Origin: Novosphingobium sp.
GTDB lineage: Bacteria; Pseudomonadota; Alphaproteobacteria; Sphingomonadales; Sphingomonadaceae
Direction: 5' to 3'
Assembly: GCF_020852455.1 (NCBI RefSeq)
Contig: NZ_JADZAT010000010.1
Span: forward strand, 434,001 to 498,000
DNA: 64,000 nt
The notes under the pieces were generated by a model. That model did not search any database. It saw only the letters and a list, made by a program, of their open reading frames with translations, and was not told the origin of the DNA. Made by a program: the position numbers and the translations under genes. This document shows positions 1 to 7,676 of the stretch, piece after piece (within the stretch, counting starts at the first letter, position 1; each line of letters begins with the position of its first letter).

Positions 1-258
1 GAAGCCTATGCGATCTATGAAAAGCGCTTCCAGGAACTGGTCGCCGACGATGGCGCGGCGATGGTTTGGCACATGCCGCTGGAATGCATGGTGACCGGCC
101 CGGCCGGCGAGTGGGATGCGGGCTTCGTGATGGGCTATCCGCATTCGGGCGTGTTCATGGCGATGGTCAAGAACGAGAGCTATGTCCGCGACGCCCTGCC
201 GCATCGTACGGCGGCTTTGGCGGACAGCCGGTTGATCCGGTTTGGGGGGAGATCCTAG
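1..258 (+). CDS. DUF1330-like protein, C-terminal part (cut by window edge)
   Basis: The reading frame is open from base 1 and ends at a TAG at 256-258, so only the last 85 residues are present and the start lies outside the window. The visible part reads like the C-terminal half of a small ferredoxin-like-fold protein of the DUF1330 type, with an aromatic-rich middle and the ending ALADSRLIRFG that is common in sphingomonad members. Function is unknown. It runs toward the DUF4279 gene, and the two stop codons share the palindrome CTAG. The family assignment is by resemblance only. Confidence 0.6.
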   Translation, partial: EAYAIYEKRFQELVADDGAAMVWHMPLECMVTGPAGEWDAGFVMGYPHSGVFMAMVKNESYVRDALPHRTAALADSRLIRFGGRS

Positions 259-683
259 TCGTCTTCGTCGCGATTTTCGCCGCTATATATATCCAAATCG
301 AGCTCAATGCCGCGCAAGCCAAGCGCCAGCAGAGTTGAAGGCTTCAAGGAAATCCCTTCGTTGAACTCTTCCAAGAATAGGCCTGTGAACAGGTCAAGGC
401 TGAAACGCTCATTCAGCTCTTTCCAGATCGACAGATCGTCGGTCACCTTGCCCAAGAGCTCGTCGATCTGGCCATCCAAATCACCGGGAAACCTATCTTC
501 CGTCCGCAGGTTCCACATCCCGTACTTCGGAATTCGCTCCCGGCCAGTCGTGGGGTTGCGAATAACTTCACCCTTTCGATAGGAGAGCGAAGGCTTGGTA
601 CCCAGGATCACCGAGATTTCGTCAGGATCAAGCATCTCGCCAATAATGCGCAAGGATGCTGCTGTTTTCGAAACTGCCGACAT
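255..683 (-). CDS. DUF4279 domain-containing protein
   Basis: A 142-residue soluble protein. The N-terminal ASLRIIG...LDPDEISVILGTKPS is the characteristic opening of DUF4279, a family of unknown function. The acidic C terminus ends ENRDEDD. I take the ATG at 683 because the family motif begins ten residues after it; a longer frame upstream to 785 runs into the neighbouring radical SAM gene. Base composition is clearly lower in GC than nearby genes (28 of 60 bases are G or C at 361-420), which hints at recent acquisition or weak codon selection. It converges with the upstream gene, with stops overlapping by four bases. Confidence 0.75.
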   Translation of the reverse strand: MSAVSKTAASLRIIGEMLDPDEISVILGTKPSLSYRKGEVIRNPTTGRERIPKYGMWNLRTEDRFPGDLDGQIDELLGKVTDDLSIWKELNERFSLDLFTGLFLEEFNEGISLKPSTLLALGLRGIELDLDIYSGENRDEDD

Positions 684-733
684 GAGCTGCAAGGTTATCA
701 GTAAGGCCCTGCTCCTGCTAGGCCGAAAAGCCC

Positions 734-1813
734 TTAGAACAACCGCATCTGCCCATCCATCTCGGGCCGAACAAACTGCCCGCAATCGAGCACAGGCTGC
801 TCGCGGTTGAGGCCTAGGCGTTTGCAGGCGATCCGGAAGCGTGAACGGAACACATCGGCCCAGACGCCCAGCGGTTTCATCCGGGTGAAGAAGCCCGGGT
901 CATTGTCCTTGCCGTGGCGCATTGACTGGACGGTGTGGATCACCTTGTCGGCGCGGTCGGGGAAGTGGACTTGGAGCCATTCCCTGACCAGCGGCGCCAC
1001 TTCGTGCGGCAGGCGCAGCATGATCCAGCTGGCGCTTTTCACTCCGCGCGCGGCGGCTTGCTCCAAAATACCCTCGATGAACTGATCGGTGATCGCGGGG
1101 ACAACCGGCGCGACCGAGACGTGGGCGGGCACGCCGGCGGCGGCGAGTTTCTCCAGCGCTTCCAATCGCTTGATCGGCGAGCTTGCGCGCGGTTCGAGCA
1201 GGCCGGAGAGTTTCGGATCAAGGCTGGTGACCGAGACCGAGACAGCCGTCAGATTGCGCGCCGCAAGCTCTGCCAGCAGATCGAGATCGCGAACCACCCG
1301 CGCGCTCTTGGTGGTGATCGTTACCGGGTGGCCGGCCTCCAGGCAGACTTCCAGCACCTGACGGGTGATCCGATAGCGCGCCTCGATCGGCTGGTAGGGA
1401 TCGGTGTTGGTGCCCATCGCGATCGGCGCGATCTTGTAGCCGGGTTTGGCCAGCGTCTGGCGCAGCAGCGCGGCGGCGTTGGGCTTGGCGAACAGTTTGG
1501 TCTCGAAATCGAGTCCGGGCGACAGGTCATGCCAGGCATGGCTGGGGCGGGCGTAGCAATAGACACACCCGTGCTCGCACCCGCGATAGGCATTGATCGA
1601 GCGGTCGAACGGAATGTCGGGTGACTGGTTGAAGGTGATAATCGACTGGGCGCGTTCCTCGACCACTTCGGTGCGCAGCTTGGGCCCGGGTCCGTCGAGT
1701 CCTTCGCGCGCGTCGAGCCAGTCCCCGTCAGCCTCGCGGCTCGCCAGGCCAAAGCGCTGCGGCACCCGCGCCGATTGCGCACCACGGCCGTGGATGGGGA
1801 GAGGTGAGGGCAT
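734..1813 (-). CDS. PA0069-family radical SAM protein (SplB-like)
   Basis: A 359-residue radical SAM enzyme of the PA0069 family, related to spore photoproduct lyase-type proteins. The iron-sulfur ligating motif is GCEHGCVYCYARPSHAW (C-x3-C-x2-C) about 75 residues in, after RSINAYRG. GTNTDPYQPIE and TTKSARVVRDLDLL follow as in the family. The substrate is not established; a role in nucleic-acid repair is suggested by family relatedness and by a LexA box 11 bases upstream of the ATG. The ATG at 1813 gives MPSPLPIHGRGA; a TTG at 1840 would extend the protein by nine residues but would place the LexA box within the coding region. Confidence 0.85.
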   Translation of the reverse strand: MPSPLPIHGRGAQSARVPQRFGLASREADGDWLDAREGLDGPGPKLRTEVVEERAQSIITFNQSPDIPFDRSINAYRGCEHGCVYCYARPSHAWHDLSPGLDFETKLFAKPNAAALLRQTLAKPGYKIAPIAMGTNTDPYQPIEARYRITRQVLEVCLEAGHPVTITTKSARVVRDLDLLAELAARNLTAVSVSVTSLDPKLSGLLEPRASSPIKRLEALEKLAAAGVPAHVSVAPVVPAITDQFIEGILEQAAARGVKSASWIMLRLPHEVAPLVREWLQVHFPDRADKVIHTVQSMRHGKDNDPGFFTRMKPLGVWADVFRSRFRIACKRLGLNREQPVLDCGQFVRPEMDGQMRLF

Positions 1814-1823
1814 CGTGAAGGTG

Positions 1824-1838
1824 GAACATATAAAGAAC
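1824..1838 (-). promoter_or_regulatory. LexA (SOS) box upstream of the radical SAM gene
   Basis: Read on the minus strand this is GTTC-TTTATAT-GTTC, a perfect match to the alphaproteobacterial LexA consensus GTTC-N7-GTTC. It sits 11 bases upstream of the ATG at 1813, where a bound repressor would cover the start of transcription or translation. The same spacing and half-sites occur upstream of recA in this window, which supports the call. Confidence 0.7.
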
Positions 1839-1862
1839 AAAAATGCAAGCTGCTGGCGCTCG

Positions 1863-2642
1863 CTATCGATTGTCGGCGATCACCTGCATAACTGCCAGGG
1901 CGTGTTCGGCGACAAGCGGGGCTGCATCTTCGGCCAGCACCAGCGCCTCCATCCGTTCCTGCAACGCCAGGCTGGTATAGAAATCATGGACAAGTGTGTT
2001 GTCCCCTGCTGGCCAGAAGGAAGTCAGCGCGATGGCACCGTAGCCGGGCCAGAAATCCCCACACCAGTCGTGCCAAAGCCGCTCTGCCAGCGCCAGACCT
2101 GGCATCGCGGTCACTTGAGCTATCAGATCGAGCAATGGCCAACCGCTCAATCTGAACATGCAAAGCGCATCGTCCAGGCGCAAATGGGCAAGACGACCTG
2201 CCGATGGATTGGCGGGAATCATTGCCCGTTCGAGAAAGCGGCGCTGAAACTGATCGAGCACGGCCCATTGCGCCGCAGACCATAGGGCGGGATCGCCAGT
2301 AGTGTGGCGGCTAAGGCTTATCTCAACGCTGATTTCGCTAACCGGCTCGCCGGCTGCCAGCACCTCGAGAATGCGAGGTAGCAGGTACTGCCAAAGTGGC
2401 TGGCTGACCCATCCAGGATCGGCGGCGGCGAAGTACCATTCACGCAGGTCATGCAACGGCAAATCGCGGATAGGGTGGTTGAAAAATTCGCGCCGAGTTT
2501 GCGGGTCCATGCAGCACTCGCAAACCTCCAGATCGTTTGGCTTTTTCCTGCCAAACTGACGGTATGCCTCTTCGATCACCGCGAAGAAGGGATGACCGGG
2601 TTCAAGCCTTGCTTGAATTGAGTCGGAAGCTTTTGGGCCCAT
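1863..2642 (-). CDS. conserved hypothetical protein (cysteine cluster near N terminus)
   Basis: A 259-residue soluble protein I cannot name. It has no signal peptide or membrane helix. A short cysteine cluster, CECCMDP, lies about 40 residues from the start and could bind metal, followed by HDLREWYFAA and the hydrophobic YLLPRILEVL. The rest is predicted helical and rich in Trp and Leu. The ATG at 2642 opens the frame. It is transcribed in the same direction as the radical SAM gene 49 bases further on, but that gene has its own LexA box, so joint expression is uncertain. Confidence 0.7.
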   Translation of the reverse strand: MGPKASDSIQARLEPGHPFFAVIEEAYRQFGRKKPNDLEVCECCMDPQTRREFFNHPIRDLPLHDLREWYFAAADPGWVSQPLWQYLLPRILEVLAAGEPVSEISVEISLSRHTTGDPALWSAAQWAVLDQFQRRFLERAMIPANPSAGRLAHLRLDDALCMFRLSGWPLLDLIAQVTAMPGLALAERLWHDWCGDFWPGYGAIALTSFWPAGDNTLVHDFYTSLALQERMEALVLAEDAAPLVAEHALAVMQVIADNR

Positions 2643-2728
2643 GACCAGATGATCTCTATCCGGAAGTGGCTTCGGATTGGCTAATCCGGTGAAAGGAAAA
2701 GTCTACCGGTACATCGTCCCGCGCGATG

Positions 2729-3271
2729 TCACATTTCCATGAGCCGCGGCATCAGTTCAACGATGTTGCAGGGGCGGTTGCGGCTGTCGAGCTGTTCGGC
2801 GAGGATCCCGTCCCAGCCATCCTTCACCGCACCGTTCGATCCGGGCAGCGCGAAGATATAGGTGCCGCGGGCCAGCACCGCGCAGGCACGCGACTGGATG
2901 GTCGAGCTGCCGATCGATTTGAACGAGAGCCAGCGGAACAGCTCGCCAAAGCCGGGGATGTCCTTGTCCTTGACCTGGTCGAGCGCTTCTGGGGTGACGT
3001 CGCGGCCGGTCATGCCGGTGCCGCCAGTGGTGATCACGCAATCGATCGCCGAATCGTCGATCCAGGCGTTGAGTTGGGCGACGATCAGCGGCACCTCGTC
3101 CCTGACGATGACGCGCGCGGCCAGATGATGCCCGGCGGCCTTTGCCCGATCGGCCAAGATCGCGCCCGAGGTATCGGTTTCCAGCGTCCGCGTATCGGAA
3201 ACGGTCAGCACCGCCAGATTCACCGGGCGGAACGGGCGGGTTGGGTCAACGGCCACGCAGGATCGTCCCAT
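2729..3271 (-). CDS. moaB: molybdenum cofactor biosynthesis protein MoaB
   Basis: A 180-residue MoaB/MogA-fold protein that binds molybdopterin in the molybdenum cofactor pathway. The family motif TTGGTGMTGRDVTPEAL is in the middle, and FALPGSNGAVKDGWDGIL supplies the second conserved loop near the C terminus. Length is normal. The ATG at 3271 overlaps the 3' end of the lytic transglycosylase gene by 26 bases, and a GTG at 3256 is an alternative start. The overlap implies translational coupling in a UDG-like/slt/moaB operon. Confidence 0.92.
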   Translation of the reverse strand: MGRSCVAVDPTRPFRPVNLAVLTVSDTRTLETDTSGAILADRAKAAGHHLAARVIVRDEVPLIVAQLNAWIDDSAIDCVITTGGTGMTGRDVTPEALDQVKDKDIPGFGELFRWLSFKSIGSSTIQSRACAVLARGTYIFALPGSNGAVKDGWDGILAEQLDSRNRPCNIVELMPRLMEM

Positions 3272-5048
3272 CGGCGCGCATCCGCACCATTTGCGAGCCC
3301 GACAGGCCCGGAAAAGTTGGCCACATGCCCTGGGTCAGCGCCATCCGGCTTTCCGATGGGCCACCGGCCTGGCGTTCGTACATCCAGTAATTGCGCATCA
3401 CGATGTTCACATAACCGCGCGTTTCCCAATAGGGGACGCTTTCGATCCACAGCAACGGATCGCCCTTGTCGCGGATTTCGTACTGCCAGCGCCCGATCGG
3501 TACCAGCCCGGCGTTATAGGCGGCCATCACCTTGGGCAGCAGGCCCTGGGTGCCTGGACTGTCGCGCAGCATCTGCAGATGCTGCTGGCCGAAGGCGAGG
3601 TTGATCTCTGGCTTGCTGAGATCGCGGGCATTGCCCGAAACGCCCAGGCTGGCCGCATGGTCCCTGGCCGCAGCGGGCATGATCTGCATAAGCCCGCGCG
3701 CACCCGCCGGGCTGACCACCGCCGCGCGGAACACCGATTCCTGCAGGGTGTGGGCATAGACCAGCGCGGGATCGACCTTCCACCCGGTCGCCGGGGTCCA
3801 CTTGGGGGTAGGGAACCGGCCGGCCGGTTCGGCCCGGCCGCCGGAGGGCACATTGTAGGCCATCCACAACTGGGTGGCCGGGGCACCCAGGCTGCGCGCC
3901 AGGCGCGACAGCGGCTGGTACAGCGCCGGATCACCGATCCGCGCCTGGTGGCGCAGCACTTCGTCGGCCAGGCCGTCGCGGCCGACCTCGGCCAGCATCA
4001 CCGCCACACGAACATTGGGCACTTCGCGCAGCGCCTGCCAGTCGGTCTGGCTGACGTCGGGCGCCTCGTGGGTCTTGGGCAGGGCCACGCCCAATTGCTC
4101 GACCGCGAGCATGCCATAAAGCGTCTCGTCCATCCGGGCCGCCTTGCGCAGTGGCTCGGCGGCCTTTTCAGGCTGGCGGCAGCGGACCAGCGCGCGGCTT
4201 TGCCAGTAGTGCGCGGCGGCGGTCAGCTCGGCATTCTCAGACAGCACCGCAGTGCGACCAAAGGCTTCGGCGGCGCCGGTGCAATCGTCAAGCCGCCAGG
4301 CGGCGAGGCCGGCAATCCACCAGCCTTCGGCCACCCATGGGCCTTCACCGTCCTGCACCGTCTGCGCCAGCGCATAGGCCGAGGCATCGTCGTTCTCGAT
4401 GTAAAAGCTCCACGCCACCTTGCTGCGCCATTCGGCGCGGGCGCGGGGCGAAAGTGCGCTGTCGATCCCGTCGAGCAGCGCCTTGGCTGCGGCCGGATCG
4501 TCACCCTTGATCTTGCCGTTGATCCCGGCTGCGACCGTACCGGGCATGGTGCCATCGGCGTTTTCGCGCGGGCGGATCCGCTTGGCGCGGCTGGGCAGGC
4601 TGGTCAGCATGCGCGGCTGCGGCAGCGCCGGCAGCATGCTCGCGCCGCGTTTGGCGGCCAGGCTGCTGATCTGTTCGGCCTGGGGCAACTGGACGCCGCC
4701 CGCCAGCCAGGCTTCCAGCGCCGGGCCTTCGATCTTGGGCGATCCCGCCGCCAGGTAATATTCGGCCTTGGCCACCTGGTGCAGCGGGCCATCGGGCTTC
4801 TGCGCGAACAGGGCCTGGACCCTGGCCCAGTCACCCTTCTCGATCGCGGCAAACAGGTCGCGGTAATAGGTCCGCTCATCCTGGGTCAGCAGGCTGGGTA
4901 CCGCACCGCGATTGGCGCGATTGGCGAAATAGCTCATCGCTGCGCTGTTGGCCTGCGCGGCCAGCGGCGCAAAAGCGCCCAAGCCTGCCAGCAGCAATGC
5001 CGAAAACCGTGCCTTGGCACCAAATTTGAACAACCGCAGTCCCCGCAT
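3246..5048 (-). CDS. soluble lytic murein transglycosylase (Slt70 type)
   Basis: A 600-residue periplasmic enzyme that cleaves peptidoglycan glycan strands to 1,6-anhydro products. An N-terminal signal peptide (FSALLLAGLGAFAPLAAQA) is followed by an alpha-superhelical region and a C-terminal Slt domain. Catalytic motifs are LVYAHTLQESVF with the acid Glu, then GARGLMQIMP and MAAYNAGL. It starts 13 bases after the UDG-like gene stops and overlaps moaB, so it is the middle gene of an operon. A second, divergent Slt-type paralogue lies at 36.7-38.7 kb. Confidence 0.92.
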   Translation of the reverse strand: MRGLRLFKFGAKARFSALLLAGLGAFAPLAAQANSAAMSYFANRANRGAVPSLLTQDERTYYRDLFAAIEKGDWARVQALFAQKPDGPLHQVAKAEYYLAAGSPKIEGPALEAWLAGGVQLPQAEQISSLAAKRGASMLPALPQPRMLTSLPSRAKRIRPRENADGTMPGTVAAGINGKIKGDDPAAAKALLDGIDSALSPRARAEWRSKVAWSFYIENDDASAYALAQTVQDGEGPWVAEGWWIAGLAAWRLDDCTGAAEAFGRTAVLSENAELTAAAHYWQSRALVRCRQPEKAAEPLRKAARMDETLYGMLAVEQLGVALPKTHEAPDVSQTDWQALREVPNVRVAVMLAEVGRDGLADEVLRHQARIGDPALYQPLSRLARSLGAPATQLWMAYNVPSGGRAEPAGRFPTPKWTPATGWKVDPALVYAHTLQESVFRAAVVSPAGARGLMQIMPAAARDHAASLGVSGNARDLSKPEINLAFGQQHLQMLRDSPGTQGLLPKVMAAYNAGLVPIGRWQYEIRDKGDPLLWIESVPYWETRGYVNIVMRNYWMYERQAGGPSESRMALTQGMWPTFPGLSGSQMVRMRADGTILRGR

Positions 5049-5061
5049 TCGCCGTTTGCGA

Positions 5062-5805
5062 TCAGGCGGCCTGCCAATCGAGCAGGGCCTGCCACAACCG
5101 GGCCTTACCCCGCGGCCGCGCCATCAGGGTTTCGAGCCCCGGCGCAGCCAAGGCCGGGACTTGCGCGCCTACTTGATAATTTTGCGGCAAATTTTCAGCG
5201 CTTTTCGCCGGGTCGTGGCCAAGAAGCGATGAGACGTGCTGGCCGAAGGAAATCAGCCGTTTCGGAGCCGCCAAAGCGACATGATGCCGGGCCAGGTCAC
5301 CCAGGCCGGCAGCCTGCAACGAGGCCCAGTCGGGCAGCGGCATGTACCGGGGCAGCAGACTGGCGACATAGACCTGATCGGGGGCGATCCCCAATGCCGC
5401 CAGGATCGCATCAAGCAGCCGCCCCTGCGGACCCGACAAGAGCCGGTCAGCATCCTGCGACTCGGGGTGATCAACCATCACCACCAAGGCCGCACCGGCC
5501 GGTCCGCGCGGCGCAATCCGGCCTTCGACATGGCCATTGTCGAGCGAGGGTTCGGCCAGCCACCATTGGGTAAAGGCGGCCAGGTCCTGCGGCCAGCCAG
5601 CGCTGTCTCCGCCCAGTTTGGGCAGGGGCGCAACCGGCCGCTCAATCGCCTTGGGCGGGGGCGGCGGCGCGGCTTCCGTAACGGCAGGTTCGCTCCGGGC
5701 CAGCCAGTCAGCCGGATCGTCGGAAAAGTCATGCTCAAGCCCGGCATCGCGCCACCACTGCAGCGCGGCGGCGATTTCACCCGCGAAGGGGCTTAAGGGG
5801 GCCAT
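5062..5805 (-). CDS. uracil-DNA glycosylase superfamily-like protein, apparently degenerate
   Basis: A 247-residue protein whose C-terminal 150 residues follow the family 4/5 uracil-DNA glycosylase outline: GRLLDAILAALGI, QVYVASLLPRY, HHVALAAPKRLISFG. The expected iron-sulfur cysteines are absent (the protein has no cysteine), and the usual HPxxL-type histidine loop is replaced by AAPGLETLMARP. The N-terminal 90 residues are Pro/Ala-rich and resemble a linker. DNA repair activity is therefore doubtful; it may be a structural or regulatory relative. I chose the ATG at 5805 because the longer frame up to 5850 intrudes on the divergent promoter. It is first in an operon with slt and moaB. Confidence 0.7.
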   Translation of the reverse strand: MAPLSPFAGEIAAALQWWRDAGLEHDFSDDPADWLARSEPAVTEAAPPPPPKAIERPVAPLPKLGGDSAGWPQDLAAFTQWWLAEPSLDNGHVEGRIAPRGPAGAALVVMVDHPESQDADRLLSGPQGRLLDAILAALGIAPDQVYVASLLPRYMPLPDWASLQAAGLGDLARHHVALAAPKRLISFGQHVSSLLGHDPAKSAENLPQNYQVGAQVPALAAPGLETLMARPRGKARLWQALLDWQAA

Positions 5806-5895
5806 AAGAGTCACGAATGCGGTCTTGACCTGCCGGTGCGCAGCAATCAAGGGTTACCGCGATAAATAGCCATCAACAGGGTGTGGACGAAGCTG

Positions 5896-7545
5896 ATGAC
5901 CGAACGCGAATCGATGCCGTATGACGTGGTGATCGTCGGGGGAGGCCCGGCGGGCCTGGCCACGGCGATCCGGCTCAAGCAGGTCAACGCCGATCTTTCG
6001 GTTTGCGTGCTGGAAAAGGGCAGCGAAGTGGGCGCGCACATCCTGTCGGGCGCAACCTTTGATCCCAAGGCGATCGACGAACTGCTGCCCGATTGGCGCG
6101 AACAGGGCTGCCCGATGGCCGAAGTGCCGGTGACCGACAACTGGCACTGGCACATGACCCGTGGCGGCAAGATCAACCTGCCGCACCTGATCATGCCGCC
6201 ATTCCTCTCCAACAAGGGCAATTACACCGGCAGCCTGGGTAACCTGTGCCGCTGGCTGGCCGGGCAGGCTGAAAACCTTGGCGTAGAGATTTTCCCCGGC
6301 TTCCCGGCTGCCGAAGTGCTCTACGATGACAATGGCGCAGTGATCGGCGTGCAGACCGGCGACATGGGGATTGACCGCGAAGGCAACCAGAAGCCCGATT
6401 ACATGCCGGGCATGCACCTGCTCGCCAAATACACCGTGTTCTGCGAAGGCGCGCGCGGCCACCTGACCAAGCGGCTCAAGGCCAAGTACGATCTTGAAGC
6501 GAACTGCCAGCCGCAGGTCTATGGCATCGGCATCAAGGAACTGTGGGATATCGATCCTGACAAGCACGTGCCGGGCCGGGTGATCCACACCCAGGGCTGG
6601 CCGCTGTCGGAAAGCGAAACCTGGGGCGGCGGGTTCCTCTACCATCAGGCGAACAACCAGGTCTCGCTGGGCTTCGTCACCGCGCTCGACTACGCCAACC
6701 CCTATGTCTTCCCGTTCGAGGAATTCCAGCGCTGGAAGCAGCACCCGGAAATCCGCAAGATCCTGGAAGGCGGCAAGCGCGTGTCCTATGGCGCGCGGGC
6801 GATCAACGAAGGCGGCTGGCAATCGGTGCCGACGCTGGCCTTCCCGGGCGGCGTGCTGGCCGGATGCTCGGCCGGGTTCGTCAACGTGCCGCGGATCAAG
6901 GGCAGCCACACCGCGATGAAGAGCGGGATGCTTGCCGCCGAAGCGATCGCCGCGGCGATCGGCGCAGGCCGCGCGCAGGACGCGCTGATGGACTACGACG
7001 AGGCGGTGCGTGACAGCTGGATCGCCAAGGAATTGAAGCTGGTCCAGAACGCCGAACCGCTGGTCGCCAAGTTCGGTGAAGGCGTGGGCACGATGCTGGC
7101 CGGCATTGATATGTGGCTGCGCACGCTGTTCGGCTTTGGCGTGGCCAAGCCGATGAAGCACCACGCCGACGCGGAATCGCTGCACCGGGCCGATCTGTAC
7201 AAGCCGATCCAGTATCCCAAGCCCGATGGCGTGATCAGCTTTGACCGGTTGACCAGCGTCAGCTTCAGTTTCACCAACCATGAGGAAGACCAGCCCTGCC
7301 ACCTGCAGCTGGCCGATCCAGCGATCCCGGTGACGGTCAACCTGGCACAATATGCCGGGCCCGAAGCACGCTATTGCCCGGCCGGGGTCTATGAATTCGT
7401 CGGCGCGGAAGAAGGCGAGCCGCGCCTGCAGATCAACGCTCAGAACTGCGTCCACTGCAAGACCTGCGACATCAAGGACCCGACCCAGAATATCACCTGG
7501 GTCACCCCGGAAGGTGGCGGCGGGCCGAACTATCCGAATATGTAA
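5896..7545 (+). CDS. electron transfer flavoprotein-ubiquinone oxidoreductase
   Basis: A 549-residue ETF-QO, which passes electrons from reduced ETF (fatty acid and amino acid oxidation) to ubiquinone at the inner membrane. The N terminus carries the FAD motif VVIVGGGPAGLA. The C terminus has the 4Fe-4S cluster ligands in ARYCPAGVYEF and NCVHCKTCDIKDPTQNI, followed by the usual WVTPEGGGGPNYPNM ending. Length is normal for bacterial ETF-QO. The ATG at 5896 gives the typical opening MTERESMPYDVV; a GTG at 5881 is an alternative. It is divergent from the UDG-like gene. Confidence 0.95.
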   Translation: MTERESMPYDVVIVGGGPAGLATAIRLKQVNADLSVCVLEKGSEVGAHILSGATFDPKAIDELLPDWREQGCPMAEVPVTDNWHWHMTRGGKINLPHLIMPPFLSNKGNYTGSLGNLCRWLAGQAENLGVEIFPGFPAAEVLYDDNGAVIGVQTGDMGIDREGNQKPDYMPGMHLLAKYTVFCEGARGHLTKRLKAKYDLEANCQPQVYGIGIKELWDIDPDKHVPGRVIHTQGWPLSESETWGGGFLYHQANNQVSLGFVTALDYANPYVFPFEEFQRWKQHPEIRKILEGGKRVSYGARAINEGGWQSVPTLAFPGGVLAGCSAGFVNVPRIKGSHTAMKSGMLAAEAIAAAIGAGRAQDALMDYDEAVRDSWIAKELKLVQNAEPLVAKFGEGVGTMLAGIDMWLRTLFGFGVAKPMKHHADAESLHRADLYKPIQYPKPDGVISFDRLTSVSFSFTNHEEDQPCHLQLADPAIPVTVNLAQYAGPEARYCPAGVYEFVGAEEGEPRLQINAQNCVHCKTCDIKDPTQNITWVTPEGGGGPNYPNM

Positions 7546-7551
7546 GCAATC

Positions 7552-7670
7552 GATCCTCCCCCCGTGGGGGAGGTGGCAGCCCGCAGGGCTGACGGAGGGG
7601 GAATGATGCGGAGCCAGCCCCCCTCCGACCTCCGCTTCGCTCCGGCCACCTCCCCCAGAGGGGGAGGATT
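7552..7670. repeat. REP-like palindromic intergenic repeat
   Basis: The spacer between ETF-QO and ispE is filled by a long imperfect inverted repeat. The outer arms are 7553-7577 and 7645-7670, each itself a small hairpin of CCTCCCCC/GGGGGAGG followed by TGGC. An inner stem pairs CGGAGGGGG (7593-7601) with CCCCCTCCG (7618-7626). The layout is that of a bacterial REP/BIME element, and similar G-rich palindromes are common between sphingomonad genes. It could also end or stabilise the ETF-QO transcript. Confidence 0.7.
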
Positions 7671-7676
7671 CAGACC

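Noticed and set aside
3291..5573. A 760-residue plus-strand open frame through slt and the UDG-like gene
   Set aside because: It is antisense to two genes with clear protein motifs. High GC leaves long stop-free antisense frames; the translation is Arg/Gly/His-rich with no family signature.
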